From Owenia fusiformis (taxonomy: Eukaryota > Annelida > Polychaeta > Sabellida > Oweniidae): a DNA stretch of 64,000 nucleotides. The translations under genes and the position numbers were made by a program. Shown here piece by piece: positions 34,401-53,200 of this stretch. The notes beneath the pieces are model-generated. The model saw nothing but the letters and a program-made list of their open reading frames with translations, ran no database searches and was not told the origin of the DNA. Position 1 is the first letter of the stretch; each line of letters opens with the position of its first letter. The DNA is taken from the NCBI GenBank assembly GCA_903813345.2, contig CAIIXF020000001.1, forward strand, positions 26,279,915 through 26,343,914. The letters are read 5' to 3'.

Positions 34401-37128
34401 TTTTAGTAGAAATAGCAATAAACTTTGATGTCACTGTATAGCCTAATGGATGGAATAAAATATTTGCTCATGTCATTAATCAATAAGAATCAAGGTCTTT
34501 TTTACAATTCTGTTCATAGTCGAACCAGAACATATCATTTTCTTAAAATGGGATGTGATTGTGAACCATAATATTATTTTCATAATTTAGTTAAATTTAT
34601 TTTATACATTACAATTCATGCACATACTGTGTTTGACTTATCGTTGCATAATATATTCCTTATCAATATATTGTATTTCATATGAAATACTAATAGTATA
34701 TAAAATGTCATATTTATAGAAAGATGGGACATCTTTGATGACGGAAGATGTAGCAGAAATAGAAATGAAGTACTTTCCTGATGAGTGCCCCTTGGGAATA
34801 TTTAGACTTGCTAGGTAGGTGACAGAACTGCTCTTATAGTGTTTTCCATATTGCTTTGAAGTCTCATTTTTTATGAGATTGAAGGATATCCATAAACAAC
34901 TAGCATTTTTTCTATTTGATGACATATTTGAATTCTGTTCGTAATTTTTTATCAAACTGTGATTTACACCAATATCTTCCTGTATTCAATTTCCCAGGAT
35001 GTTTAAATTTTCTGAAAAAGGTTGGGTTAAATTCCCATTGCCACAGTGTTAAAAATCTGTAAAAGTCTATTTACTCTTTTAAGGATCATAATTTTAATGC
35101 TTAATTAATCACAATACAAGTGCCAACAAGACCATGCAGTGCAGTTCAACATAATGCAACTGGAAATACTTGATGTCTTAATAAATCCAGATTTAAGTGA
35201 CTCAACCTTTATTTCTAGGGTCTATGTTGATGTCAACCATACAGTGAATAACTCAGAGAGCCATATACCGAATAGTCCCCTTGAAATCACCAGTTTGGAC
35301 TTGAGGTTCTATGGGGCAACTATTGCAGATACAATAGATGATGATGTCTCACATGTTGTACTTCACTCAGGGTAAGCAGCAACTGTTAACATGTAGTGTA
35401 TTTAGAGTTTGAACCTGGGACCAACGATGGAAAATAATTGGGAGGTTAATTTTATATTGCAGATTTTTATTTGAGAGTTTAAAATAACCAAAATTAGAGA
35501 TGTAAATGAATCTAGAAGCAAGAAAAGGAAGCAACACCCAATAAGTTATATGTCATTTTGAAGGGCTATACCCATACTTGATGTTTTTTGAAAAAAATGT
35601 GAATATGCAAATGAGATAGTGTCATTGTGACGTCATAATTCAAGATGGCGCAGTAGGATTTTTTTCAAAATATAATTATTTTAGCATTTAATTTTTTATT
35701 GAGACTTCAATTTAAAAATCTGGAAACGCAGAATTATAGATCTTCTTATGCTGATTTCAGTGGTATTTATACCATGACATAACTCCTACAAATAAATTAT
35801 TTAGGGCTTCGAGGAAATCCCTATGGCGATTTAACATGGGATTTTATCGTTTTCGCAATTTTTCGCACGCTCACCAGCTTCGGATCACTGTAACTTTGTA
35901 AATACTTAACGAAAAGTCATGAACTTTTTTTAAAAATGTTTGTACAGACTTCAAGATTAAATAAATTGATAAATCATGCATTTTTATCACCAGGTGTCCC
36001 TTGGAGACCCCTTAGAACAAAATCGATCATATATGATCGATTTTGGTTTATTGTTATTCTAAGGGGTCTCCAGGGGCGTCATTTCAATAAAACTGCAAGA
36101 ATAATGCATTTTCTAAAAGAATGGACCAGTAGGAACATTTAAAAAAAAGATTGTTTGAATCTGATGACTCTGTGCAAAGTTAGAGGCACTTGAATCTGAC
36201 ATGTCGCGAAAAAGTATCGAAAACGATAAAATCCCATGTTCAATCGCCATAGGGATTTTCCGAGAATTTGCAGTCTCGGAGCTCTAAAAAATTTATTTGT
36301 AGGAGTTATGTCATAGTACAAATACAACTGAAATCAGCATAAGAAGATCTATAATTCTGCGTTTTCAGATTTTTAAATTGAAGTCTCAATAAAAAACTAA
36401 ATGCTAAAATAATTCGATTTTGAAAAAAATCCAACTGCACCATCTTGAATTATGACGTCACAATGACACTATCTCATTTGCATATTCACATTTTTTTCAA
36501 AAAACATCAAGTATGGGTATAGCCCTTCAAAATGACATATAACTTATTGGGTGTTGCTTCCTTTTCTTGCTTCTAGATTCATTTACATTTCAGTTTTTCA
36601 TTTCTTTCCATTTTCCCCAAAATTTTCAGTCATGAAGGAGTTAAAAAAAGAAATAAGGGCAAATGCCATGAGAAAAAAAAGTAAATGCTTATATAGCAAT
36701 ATTTGACTCATTTAACCCAGAAAACATTATTACTGATCAATACCTTTATTGTTTGATAAGGAACTTAGATTTTTTAGGTTACTTGAATATTAATGTTAGC
36801 GAACAAAGCAAACTGGGGTCACTAGGCTAAGAAAAACTTTGTAAAGCTGAGAATTAAAAATCAACTGTTGTAGCCATTGATTAATGACGCTATATTAAGC
36901 GAGAACAATGTACTTTGGAAAATCTGAACAAAATTTCTGCAAATTAAATTTATAAGGAGATTAAAAATTCTCATTTCTTATTTCAGTGATGTCTCTAGGG
37001 TAAAGAAATTCAGGGATCTAAACAGAAAACGAGATAAGAAGTTCCATATTCTAACAGACACCTGGGTGTTGGACAGTATAAAATCAAGTAGAATGATGCC
37101 AGAAAGGGGATATGAACCACACTGTTGA
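25453..37128 (+). CDS. LIG4: DNA ligase IV, complete, 18 exons
   Basis: ATP-dependent ligase that seals double-strand breaks in non-homologous end joining with XRCC4, in the nucleus. Exons: 25453-25626, 26378-26455, 26742-26843, 27072-27380, 27656-27867, 28106-28251, 28485-28588, 29025-29131, 29685-29978, 30501-30651, 32264-32401, 32607-32753, 33097-33214, 33484-33616, 34128-34266, 34720-34814, 35219-35371, 36987-37128. All are GT-AG and join to 913 residues (human protein 911). Order: DNA-binding domain 1-240; adenylation motif KYDGER with the catalytic lysine K271; [10 protein letters not shown] (motif III); EEGIMVK (motif IV, to K432); WYKIKPEY (motif V, 447-454); OB fold; a PKKKRK nuclear signal at 625-630; BRCT1 about 655-740; XRCC4-binding linker with [13 protein letters not shown] (754-766); BRCT2 about 820-913 with W in DTWVLDSI. 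Nothing is broken. Human coding sequence is intronless, here it is split 18 ways. Confidence 0.97.
30780..32206. mobile_element. Element with CCCATCGAAC ends in LIG4 intron 10
   Basis: Inverted ends ATCCCATCGAAC (30780) and GTTCGATGGGAT (32195-32206). Just inside the left end is a (CGTC/CGTA)n microsatellite (about 30823-30898). The rest is the minisatellite described separately. No coding capacity. Confidence 0.75.
31150..32020 (+). repeat. Minisatellite of about 137-bp units with ATGGCGGCC palindromes
   Basis: TATGTGAATACTATAAGCATGG recurs at about 31241, 31375, 31511, 31642, 31788 and 31930; each unit also holds AAAATGGCCGCCATTTTAA and TATAACTCGAAAAGTAGTGG. Six or seven units, somewhat diverged, inside the transposon of LIG4 intron 10. 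Confidence 0.88.
35499..36590. mobile_element. 1.1-kb fold-back element in LIG4 intron 17
   Basis: Two arms of about 380-430 bp are near-perfect reverse complements: GTAAATGAATCTAGAAGC ... GCTTCTAGATTCATTTAC at the outer edges and CCCATGTT-type sequence further in. A smaller palindrome (GGAGACCCCTTAGAA / TTCTAAGGGGTCTCC, about 36003-36073) sits at the centre, itself built around a short ATCGATCATATATGATCGAT palindrome. No coding capacity. Confidence 0.88.
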
Positions 37129-37605
37129 GAAACAACCTCCGAGATGCATAAGTTCAGGGAGAGGCACATTTCTTAACGCCAAGAAACTTTGATATTGACT
37201 GAGATGAATGTGCTAAATATTTATATTTAATCTTGATATGAAATTGTGAGATGCTCCCAGTATATTGAATACTTGGGTACATATCATAGTCAACTAAGAC
37301 TAGTACATGTGATAAGTAATATTATGTTCCTGGAGTTTCTTGTTTTGATGGGTATTTAAATGAAGCTAGAGGCTTAAAATTCAGGGATGCTTCACTAAAA
37401 ATAATAATGTATATGTGGGTTATTTTGAATGTATCTTCGAAATCATGACAAGTATACAATGATAGCCCTACATGTAATGTAGTGCAATACAACTCATAAG
37501 TAGTCATTTGTTGTTTAACAAATCGTCGTCTTGTTTTTTGATAAGCTATGTCTGCACATATTAATATTTTACATATTATTTTTATAAATACATAGAAAAA
37601 AACAA

Positions 37606-37611
37606 AATAAA
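37606..37611 (+). terminator. Candidate LIG4 polyadenylation signal
   Basis: AATAAA 478 bases after the LIG4 stop codon. It is the first clear canonical hexamer I noted; the true cleavage site is not known. Confidence 0.4.
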
Positions 37612-39084
37612 GTTTCATGTATCATATCATATATTATTTTATGTTGAACTAACTAGCTATACACCACAAACTACATGTACAGTTACAGAAAACCATTAGA
37701 TCACAAGTAGGGTGTAACATAAGCACCAAATGGAGCCAGTGAGTTTCCATCTGGGCCAGTTGATTTTAAGCATTTACAGAAAAACCTGGCAACTGACCTA
37801 GAATTCAAAATTACAAATTATAATCACCATATTCAAGTTTCAAATTTATGCACAATGGGCTGAACTATGCAACGAATGGCTTACTGCTGTCATTAAAGCA
37901 CTACCTCCTATTAAAGCACTGCTTCCTTATCACAAAATGTTACAACTTGTGTGCCTCAAAAAAGTGGTTTATTATGTTCATTCCCACAAAGAAGCATGCT
38001 GCCACTATGAAACCATGCATAATTAACCACATTATGATAAAATTAACCCAATCACATAAAATCTATTTAGAATAAGTCCAACTTCACCAGTCATTATGAT
38101 AGCTGTAAAGTATGAATGGATGTTTTGTAACTGGCATGCAGTTCATTTTGCAGGTTCTACTGCATATTGCACTTTGAGTTTGGTGGTCATTTAACCCATT
38201 GAATCCTAAAATGTGTTATGAACCATTGTTAAAATGTGTTTTGAAGCATTGTTAATTTTTTAGGCTTCAATGGGTGTATACAAATGATGCTTTATTATGA
38301 TATATAATACATGTATATGGTAGCAATTTTCATTAACACTACAGCATTATCTCATTTTCAGCTACGTCCCTAATTTGTTAATTTTATGTCCCTTATTTTT
38401 ACAGACTTGCGAATTTTACTAACAGAAAAATTATGAGACACCAACATTTTTAGTTTTGAACTGATTTCTCTAGTATTCACTATATTTGTATTTAATATTC
38501 CTGAATCTAAACTTCTATCAAAACAAAATAGTTTTAGATTGAAGATTAGCTCCCTAACATATAATGGTCATACTCTACTAATATAACTCTACTTTTACAG
38601 TATGAGTATCACCAAACTTTTAACTGCTCATTTGTACAATATTTTGTAATTTATACATATCTTTACAATTTACAGTATGTACAACACTGATTTAATCTAT
38701 ACATTAAAATAGTATAACAACTTACAATCATTTTTTCACAATTCTACACAGTATCACTTGCTTTGAATAAATAATCGTCAATATCTATTTATATACACAG
38801 TAAAATTAGTTGTTTTGAGTTACTTATCCTTGGAGAGCAATCTGACATCATAAAATGGAGAGAAAGAAAATTATTCTCAAAATATGGAATGTTTACTGTG
38901 TATCGTTCTTTGTTCTTGCCAATAGTTTCACTTTCAACTTTTACTTTGGAAGAACATTAAAATATTGACAAAATGTTTTGGTTGTTTTAAATATAATTGT
39001 TCAATCCATTAGTCTTGAATTTACATCCAGGTTCATTGGAATGAAACATCTAATAGTGGGAATGGTTGCAAATATGAAACCAAT
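37612..39084. other. Intergenic DNA between the convergent LIG4 and ATP6V0B genes
   Basis: AT-rich, no open frame of note and no repeat recognised. Part of it must be the 3' UTR of ATP6V0B, read on the minus strand. Confidence 0.5.
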
Positions 39085-44956
<5,872 letters not shown>

Positions 44957-45450
44957 GCTGGCTTAAATTGTAAAAGAAGCGACTCTAATATCTAGATATT
45001 CAGGAAAATATATAACGAAATTTTGAGGGCACCTGATTATTACTCAAGTCTCCAATAGTACGAAATTTCGCGAGAAGTGTAAGAGGGGTCCAACTATTTT
45101 TATGCGCAATATATTTATCACCTATGTCATTTTTATTAAAATCATTATATTGAAAAATATGTATGCATATTTGCTTCCGAAATTATTTCTATTGAGAAAT
45201 CTAAAAAATTCTGGCTAAAATAACCGTACTTTACAATATATAATTTTGCGCATTTTTTATATGTTGCTTTGAAATCTCGCTGTTGCTTAGAGTTGAACTT
45301 GAGGAAGTGTTGAACTAGCAAAGTTTGTTTTTAAAGTGCTTTTTATGCATTGTACCTTCATACTAAAGTAACATTAGTAACGTCATCAAGTAAATGGATA
45401 CATCAAGTATAATTAAAAAGTGATTTAGCTCAAAGAATGAAAGAATGAGC
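44957..45450. promoter_or_regulatory. Putative bidirectional promoter, ATP6V0B / EH gene
   Basis: About 494 bp between the two divergent start codons. TTTCGCGAGA at 45066-45075 is one base from TCTCGCGAGA, a palindromic motif known from divergent housekeeping promoters. No TATA box is placed convincingly. Sharing is inferred from spacing and orientation, and depends on the proposed EH exon 1. Confidence 0.45.
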
Positions 45451-47242
45451 ATGGAATCAGGTAAAATCTAAGACATATTTCATTCATTTTTTGAATTTTT
45501 ATTTGATTTGATTTTTCATTGAAAATTTCAATTTAAATCTAATTTTCATTTCAAAAAATCTTAGCGACTATGCATTCTTCCTTTAGGGCTTCATGAATAA
45601 ACGATTAGAAGTTTATTGTCCATAATCATTATATGTACCTCAAAATTGCACTTCACCCCACCAATATGGGCTTGAAATGTGAGGGGGAAGTAAGAGGTGA
45701 TTCATCTTTACTCGAGTCTCTAGCCAATACTTGGCTAGAGGGGATTTCATCTGGAATACTGTGAACTCTATTTGAAAAAAGCTGGCCGTGGTGTCATAAT
45801 TTTATTGAATATTTTAAAAATGGTGAGGTAATGAGACCAAAACTCACAAATTTTATGATTACGACATGACCAGTTGTTCATGCAGGAATATATCTGTACT
45901 GGAAGGCCACGATACAGTGGCCTTAGAAGAAGGTAAATTCACCTCCTCTTGCTGAAATTTTTAAATGGCAAAGGGAACAGACAAAAATGTAAAATGTTGT
46001 AGAATACAGGGCATAGCCAGCTTTCAGTCAGGCTCTTTTCTGCTTTTATCTCATGGTTATATTTTCATTAGTTATGGGGGGTGCGACTGCACCTATCGCA
46101 CCCCCTCTGGCTATGCCTATGGAGTGTTACATACATTTACTAGCATTTGTATGGGAGTCAGTGAAACTGTAATGACCTGTTGGCATGCTCATCCGGGGAG
46201 CTGTAGTATAACGAGCCATTTACTAGACCTGAAAGGGAATGTGCTAAATTCAAGGCCCCATGCTGGAATCGAACCAAAGAACTTACGCTTACAAGACTGA
46301 TGCTCTGCCGATTTAGCAAAAGGGCCTAGCCACTTCGGGTTTGTGTAAAAACCAGAATGACTGGGTGACCGGGTACCTAACATTCCTAACAGGGTTAGAA
46401 ATTTGATTTTTCATTTTATACCCTAAAACATGCCAATGAACAATCCTCCCAACTCAACGTACCAACCAATCAAACAATCAACCAACTAACCAATCTACCA
46501 ATATATCTAGATGCGAGTAGAAATAATCTAGATTTTAACTTCATTAAATATTCAAAATTTAGTTAAAAGGATATCATATTTGAAGTCTACATGTAAAATT
46601 GCATCTTGAAATGTGATTTAAAAAAGTACCAACTTTGAAAATTTAGTTTTCTTTGAAAATGTGACTGCTAGTTCGGGGAGATTCCCTGTAGACCCCATGC
46701 TACAAATCCACAAAAAAGTGAAATATCTTTTCTTGTGTTGGACAGATATGAGCCCCCTCTAAATATTGGGTGCGGAGGTACATTTATGGAGCTCCTCCGC
46801 ACCCAATATTTAGAGGGGGCTCATATCTGAAAAACATTTCCGAATTTTTATAAAATCACACAGATACTGCCTGGCTTCCAAGATGCAAAAATAATTTGTA
46901 TAGATAGTGTACCTTGAACACCATTTTTTATGAATGCTGTGGGGACTCAGTATTAAAAGGATAATTTCAAAATATATAGGTCTGGGAAAGGTTTAAGGCA
47001 CACTGCGTCGCTATAGAATGAGTTGCGCTACTATTTTCACAATTGTATTGATATTTGGTGTCAAATACACATATCTTGGTATATTTGAAGTCCCAAAACG
47101 TCTTAGTTTCAGAAATATCCGAAATTTAAATTCAAAAATGACCGTTAGCTCCGCACCCTCCGCTCATTTGCTCCGCACCCAATATTTCCCACAGGCTCTG
47201 TCTGTATAGGGTGCTATTGCTTTTTTCCAGTTTTCCTATTAT

Positions 47243-47273
<31 letters not shown>

Positions 47274-50200
47274 GAACACTTTTTCTCAGCAACTAGAAGA
47301 ACTTACTTTAACCTACTTACATGGCTAACATAGCCCAGTAATCTTGTTTCTGGGAAATTAAGTCAAATTTTTATCTAGGTCAAAGGTCAAGAACTAGGTG
47401 AAATAACTGATGTTAAGTTTATGGAAAAATGAAATATTTGTCTCTTTTGAAAACCCTTCCTTGTAAACAGGCATTCCTTACAGAAAGGTGTTCATCAGAT
47501 AGGTTCTAATGTACATCTTAATTTAATATGTTAGTTTATAGCATGTAATAACTAAAAGTATAGTATTACTATTTTTAACATGATAAATAACCCTTTATAT
47601 GCTTTAAAATGTCATACTGTTAGTCATTTTGTTAAAAATCTTAAAATAGCATTAAGCTTTTTGATTAACATTGATACAGAATTTCAATCATGCATTTAAG
47701 CATGAAAACTATGACTGGTATTCAGCTGTAACATAGTATGAGCTCTGAGTCCAAGTTCATATAATTTCTTCACAAGATTTTATCATAATTTGAATGTTAA
47801 TACATTTAGAACATGTGCGCCATTCTTAAATACATGATTTCTCAAACTAAAATGCTTTAAAAGTTTTGAACAACAAAGGAACCTGTCGAGTTTGATTTTT
47901 CAAATTATGCTGTTTGAAAAAATAATTGAATTGAGTTAACGTTCATGTATATGTCATTCAATACCCTTTATTAAAGTTGCTTGTTATGAATATCAGATTT
48001 CAGAAGACAACCACAGTATGTTTGTACATACATATGTACTTTTGTTTCTACTGGCAAATCAGGAAGGGAGGGGGGTATTTTTCAGAAAGCAAATTTGTAA
48101 TAAGTTTGTATGTATTCACACTGTATTTGGTGCTAATGCCACATAGGGGAGGGGAGGCTAGAATATAATAATGCAAACCCTACATCTAAATGTATGTGAC
48201 CTATAAATGTTCTAACATATCTCACTGATCCTTAATTTGAGAAATTAGGCCATGCATGTAGTTGGGCCTAAAGGACAAGGTGCAATTATTGGCAAATATC
48301 CCTATAGTCAAAATGAATCATTCGTAGGTGTAACATGAAGAATAAAATGTCATATAATACTTTGGAAAATATTAAAGTGCTCGGACACACATAAGCTGAG
48401 ATATGGATCATTTCGTTTCGTAAGGTTGTATTGACTTACATGGGGCTGTGTACCATTGACTTAACATGAGGATATCAGCAGATCCCAATAGAGGCCATTG
48501 GTTTCCATTGATTATCACAGAAATACCAAAAATACACTATGACCTGAATCGATTGCAAACTTAATAATTTCACAATACGACTCAAACGGTTTATCTCATC
48601 AAATGTGCAAATATGAAGTTTGCAATCGATTCAGGTCATACTTAAAATTAAAAGATTGTACATTTTTTCATCATTTTTTCCCCTACAAAATGGCTATAGA
48701 AAAATGCTCCAAAAGCAACTTTTACACTTATCAAATATCATACAAGTTTGTAAAACCAAAGATTATACTATTATATTTCATTATGTAGTAACATATTTGG
48801 ATAAGATGCAGGGATGCGTAGGATGTAAATGGATTTTGACAGACACAAAAATACTTCCTGGTTTGGAATCTATGCCTCTACATTTCATGATTGAATTATG
48901 ACCCTAATAAGTGGCCTATACATCAATACAGTGCTGAATATAGGTCAACAAGATACTAGTGTGCATATAATTGAAGCAGAATACTCATTTTGAAGATCAG
49001 ATGAATTATTTTATTCCCATGGGGAGATCCCAATGGAGGGTGTATAAGGTCCTTTGGGAAAGATGGCTTCAGTATACTCGTATGTAATTACAAAAAGGAA
49101 ACATACTCTCTTATAGTTATTATGTCACCACCAAAAGTGGTGACATATTGTTATGGTCTCCGTTTTTTTTGCGACGGCGTCCGGCGGTTGGTGGTTGGCG
49201 GTTGGCGTCCGGCGGTTGGCGTCTGTAACAATTTCTTACAACTTCCTATAACTTAACAAATACTGTTTAGACTAACTTCAATTTTTTTCTAAATCATCTA
49301 CATGTTCTCAGAAGTTCAAATCTGACTTTAGATTTGACATTTGACCTTCAATGACCTTCTCAAGGTCAAAAAGGTCTTTTTTCAACTTGCTTCACATTGA
49401 CTAAATTTTTTTCAAAATCATCTACATGTTCTCAGAAATTCAAATCTGACTTTAGATTTGACATTTGACCTTCAAATCTGACTTTAGATTTGTCATTTGA
49501 CCTTCAATGACCTTCTCAAGGTCAAAAAAGGTCAAAAAGGTCTGTTTTCAACTTGCTTCAAATTGACTAAATTTTTTTTTCAAAATCATCTACGTGTTCT
49601 CAGAAATTCAAATTCGACTTAAGATTTGACTTGAGATTTGACATTTGACCTTCAATGACCTTCTCAAGATCAAAAAAGGTCAAAAAGGTCTGTTTTTAAC
49701 TTGCTTCAAATTGACTAAAAAAAATTTTCAAAATCATATACGTGTTCTCAGAATCTTAAATCTGACTTTAGATTTGACTTAAGATTTGACATTTGACCTT
49801 CAATGACCTTCTCAAAGTCAAAAAAGGTCAAAAGGGTATTTTTTCAACTTGCTTCAAATTGACTTAATTTTTTTTTCAAAATCATCTACATGTTCTCAGA
49901 ATTTCAAATCTGACTTTAGATTTGACATTTGACCTTCAATGACCTTCTCAAGGTCAAAAAAGGTCAAAAAGGTCTGTTTTCAACTTGCTTCAAATTGACT
50001 AAATTTTTTTTTCAAAATCATCTACGTGTTCTCAGAAATTCAAATCTGACTTAAGATTTGACATTTGACCTTCAATGACCTTCTCAAGGTCAAAAAAGGT
50101 CAACAAGGTCTGTTTTCAACTTGCTTCAAATTGACTAAAAAATTTTTCAAAATCATCTACATGTTCTCAGAAATTCAAATCTGACTTTAGATTTGACTTA

Positions 50201-53200
50201 AGATTTGACATTTGACCTTCAATGACCTTCTCAAAGTCAAAAAAGGTCAAAAAGGTCTTTTTTCAACTTGCTTCAAATTGACTAAATTTTTTTTTCAAAA
50301 GGGTATTTTTTCAACTTGCTTCAAATTGACTTAATTTTTTTTTCAAAATCATCTACATGTTCTCAGAATTTCAAATCTGACTTTAGATTTGACATTTGAC
50401 CTTCAATGACCTTCTCAAGGTCAAAAAAGGTCAAAAAGGTCTGTTTTCAACTTGCTTCAAATTGACTAAATTTTTTTTTCAAAATCATCTACGTGTTCTC
50501 AGAAATTCAAATCTGACTTAAGATTTGACATTTGACCTTCAATGACCTTCTCAAGGTCAAAAAAGGTCAACAAGGTCTGTTTTCAACTTGCTTCAAATTG
50601 ACTAAAAAAATTTTCAAAATCATCTACATGTTCTCAGAAATTCAAATCTGACTTTAGATTTGACTTAAGATTTGACATTTGACCTTCAATGACCTTCTCA
50701 AAGTCAAAAAAGGTCAAAAAGGTCTTTTTTCAACTTGCTTCAAATTGACTAAATTTTTTTTTCAAAATCATCTACATGTTCTCAGAAATTCAAATCTGAC
50801 TTTAGATTTGACCTTCAATGACCTTCTCAAGGTCAAAAAAGGTCAAAAAGGTCTTTTTTCAACTTGCTTCAAATTGACTAATTTTTTTTTTCAAAATCAT
50901 CTACATGTTCTCAGAAATTCAAATCTGACTTTAGATTTGACATTTGACCTTTAATGACCTTCTCAAGGTCAAAAAGGTCAAAAAGGTCTGTTTTCAACTT
51001 GCTTCAAATTGACTAAAAAAATTTTTCAAAATCATCTACTTGTTCTCAGAAATTCAAATCTGACTTTAGATTTGACATTTGACCTTCAATGACCTTCTCA
51101 AGGTCAAAAAAGGTCAAAAAGGTCTGTTTTCAACTTGCTTCAAATTGACTAATTTTTTTTTTCAAAATCATCTACATGTTCTCAGAAATTCAAATCTGAC
51201 TTTAGATTTGACATTTGACCTTTAATGACCTTCTCAAGGTCAAAAAAGGTCAAAAAGGTCTGTTTTCAACTTGCTTCAAATTGACCAAATTTTTTTTTCA
51301 AAATCATCTACATCTTTTCAGAAGTTCAAATTTGACTTTACAAGTTCTCAATGACCTTCTCAAAGTCAAAAAAGGTCAAAAAGGTCTGTTTTCAACTTGC
51401 TTCAAATTGACTAAATTTTTTTTTCAAAATCATCTACATCTTTTCAGAAGTTCAAATTTGACTTTATAAGTTCTCAATGACCTTCTCAAAGTCAAAAAAG
51501 GTCAAAAAGGTCTTTTTTCAACTTGCTTCAAATTGACTAAATTTTTTTTTCAAAATCATCTACGTGTTCTCAGAAATTCAAATCTGACTTTAGATTTGAC
51601 ATTTGACCTTCAATGACCTTCTCAAGGTCAAAAAAGGTCAAAAAGGTCTGTTTTCAACTTGCTTCAAATTGACTAATTTTTTTTTCAAAATCATCTACAT
51701 CTTTTCAGAAGTTCAAATTTGACTTTACAAGTTCTCAGAAATTCAAATCTGACTTAAGTTTGAACTCATTATATTGTGAGCAACTAGGTGGTGACATTTT
51801 GTCATGTTAATGCCTTGTATGACTGTTTGTGGCATGCACAGAATTACAGATATCAGAGAACAGATAATGTGATTATCAAACTATTGTTAATTTTGGTGTC
51901 CTTAAAAATGAAATGTAAGAAAAAATTCATGTATTCATATATTCTTTTTAAAAATAACATTATTTAGAAAATAAACTATTGATGTACCATGATATTTAAG
52001 TATTTAAAAACCATGCTCATGCAAAAACCATAATTTTGAACAAAGTTATGTTACCTGCCTGAGGCAAAATCGAATTTTAGGTGTCAGAATGTTTGGTTAT
52101 ATTTTTAAACTTTTACTTTTTATCTTTTATTTAAAAGAAATTCTTTTTATGTTTAATGATACAGGTTAAGCATGCCAGGGAATTATATTAAAAATCTTTG
52201 AAAGTGCTTCTTATAATAGAGCTACTAATATGTACTATTTAAGGTCACATTCACATTTAATTAGTGGTTTACAAAAGATATATTCATATGGTAGAATTTG
52301 ATCCGTGTATTATTACTCATATATCATTTGTTTATTTGACGATTCTTTACTGTATATTTCATTTTAAAATTTGTACCTGTGCTTTCAGGTGACATAATGT
52401 CACATGATTATGGAGGCCTGTCACAAGAGGAGCAGTTACGTCACGCGGCGTTATTCTTCTTCCTCGGACCTTACAATGATCTCCTACCAGGTAAACTGTT
52501 CTTGCCTTGCATCAATACCCTGTGTCTTCCCCTTTTCGCATCAGGAAGAGATAGGGGGAGGGGGGCATGCAAAAGGGATTTGATGAATTAATAGCCACTT
52601 TTGATTTCTGGATACGTTGGCATCACAAGAATATTATAATAATATTTTTTTATAGAATGTCAAATCAAGACACATTTTGCACATTAGTGCTGTAGTTAAA
52701 AAAGGATCAAAATGATTGATTAATAATAATAATATTAGACCTCAGGTCCATGCAGGGGGCATTATTAAACAGTAGGTTGTTCCTGCTATAAAGTATTTGC
52801 TGTTCATCCATTGAAATTTGGCATATACTTAATGAAGTGGTATATTTCAATCAATGTGATCTGATAACCATTTAGTGCGTCCCTGTATTAAATCTTCCAC
52901 TAATATTGCTACACTTCATTTCTTCAAGGTTAAGGATAGAGGAGAGGGGGAAAGTAGCTTTAAGAAATATTCTTTTTTTCTAGGTTTGGTTGCAAGAGAC
53001 TTCTTGCTTACATCTAATCTGCCTCTACGAATTCTAAGTTTGGTCTGGTAAGTAAAGCATAAGCCCTTATAAAATTTAAGAAGTATCAAAATTGATAGTT
53101 ATATTGCAAGTATTGAAGGTCACTTCATTGTCCACCATTTCCCAACTTTTATCACATCATTTTGGTGGCATGATCAAGGGTGCTTCTACTCATTTCAAAT

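Noticed and set aside
50679-51469. Open frames of 84-91 codons in the 49-52 kb array
   Set aside because: Repeated peptides derive from the minisatellite unit and vary with unit length; no sign of protein-level selection.
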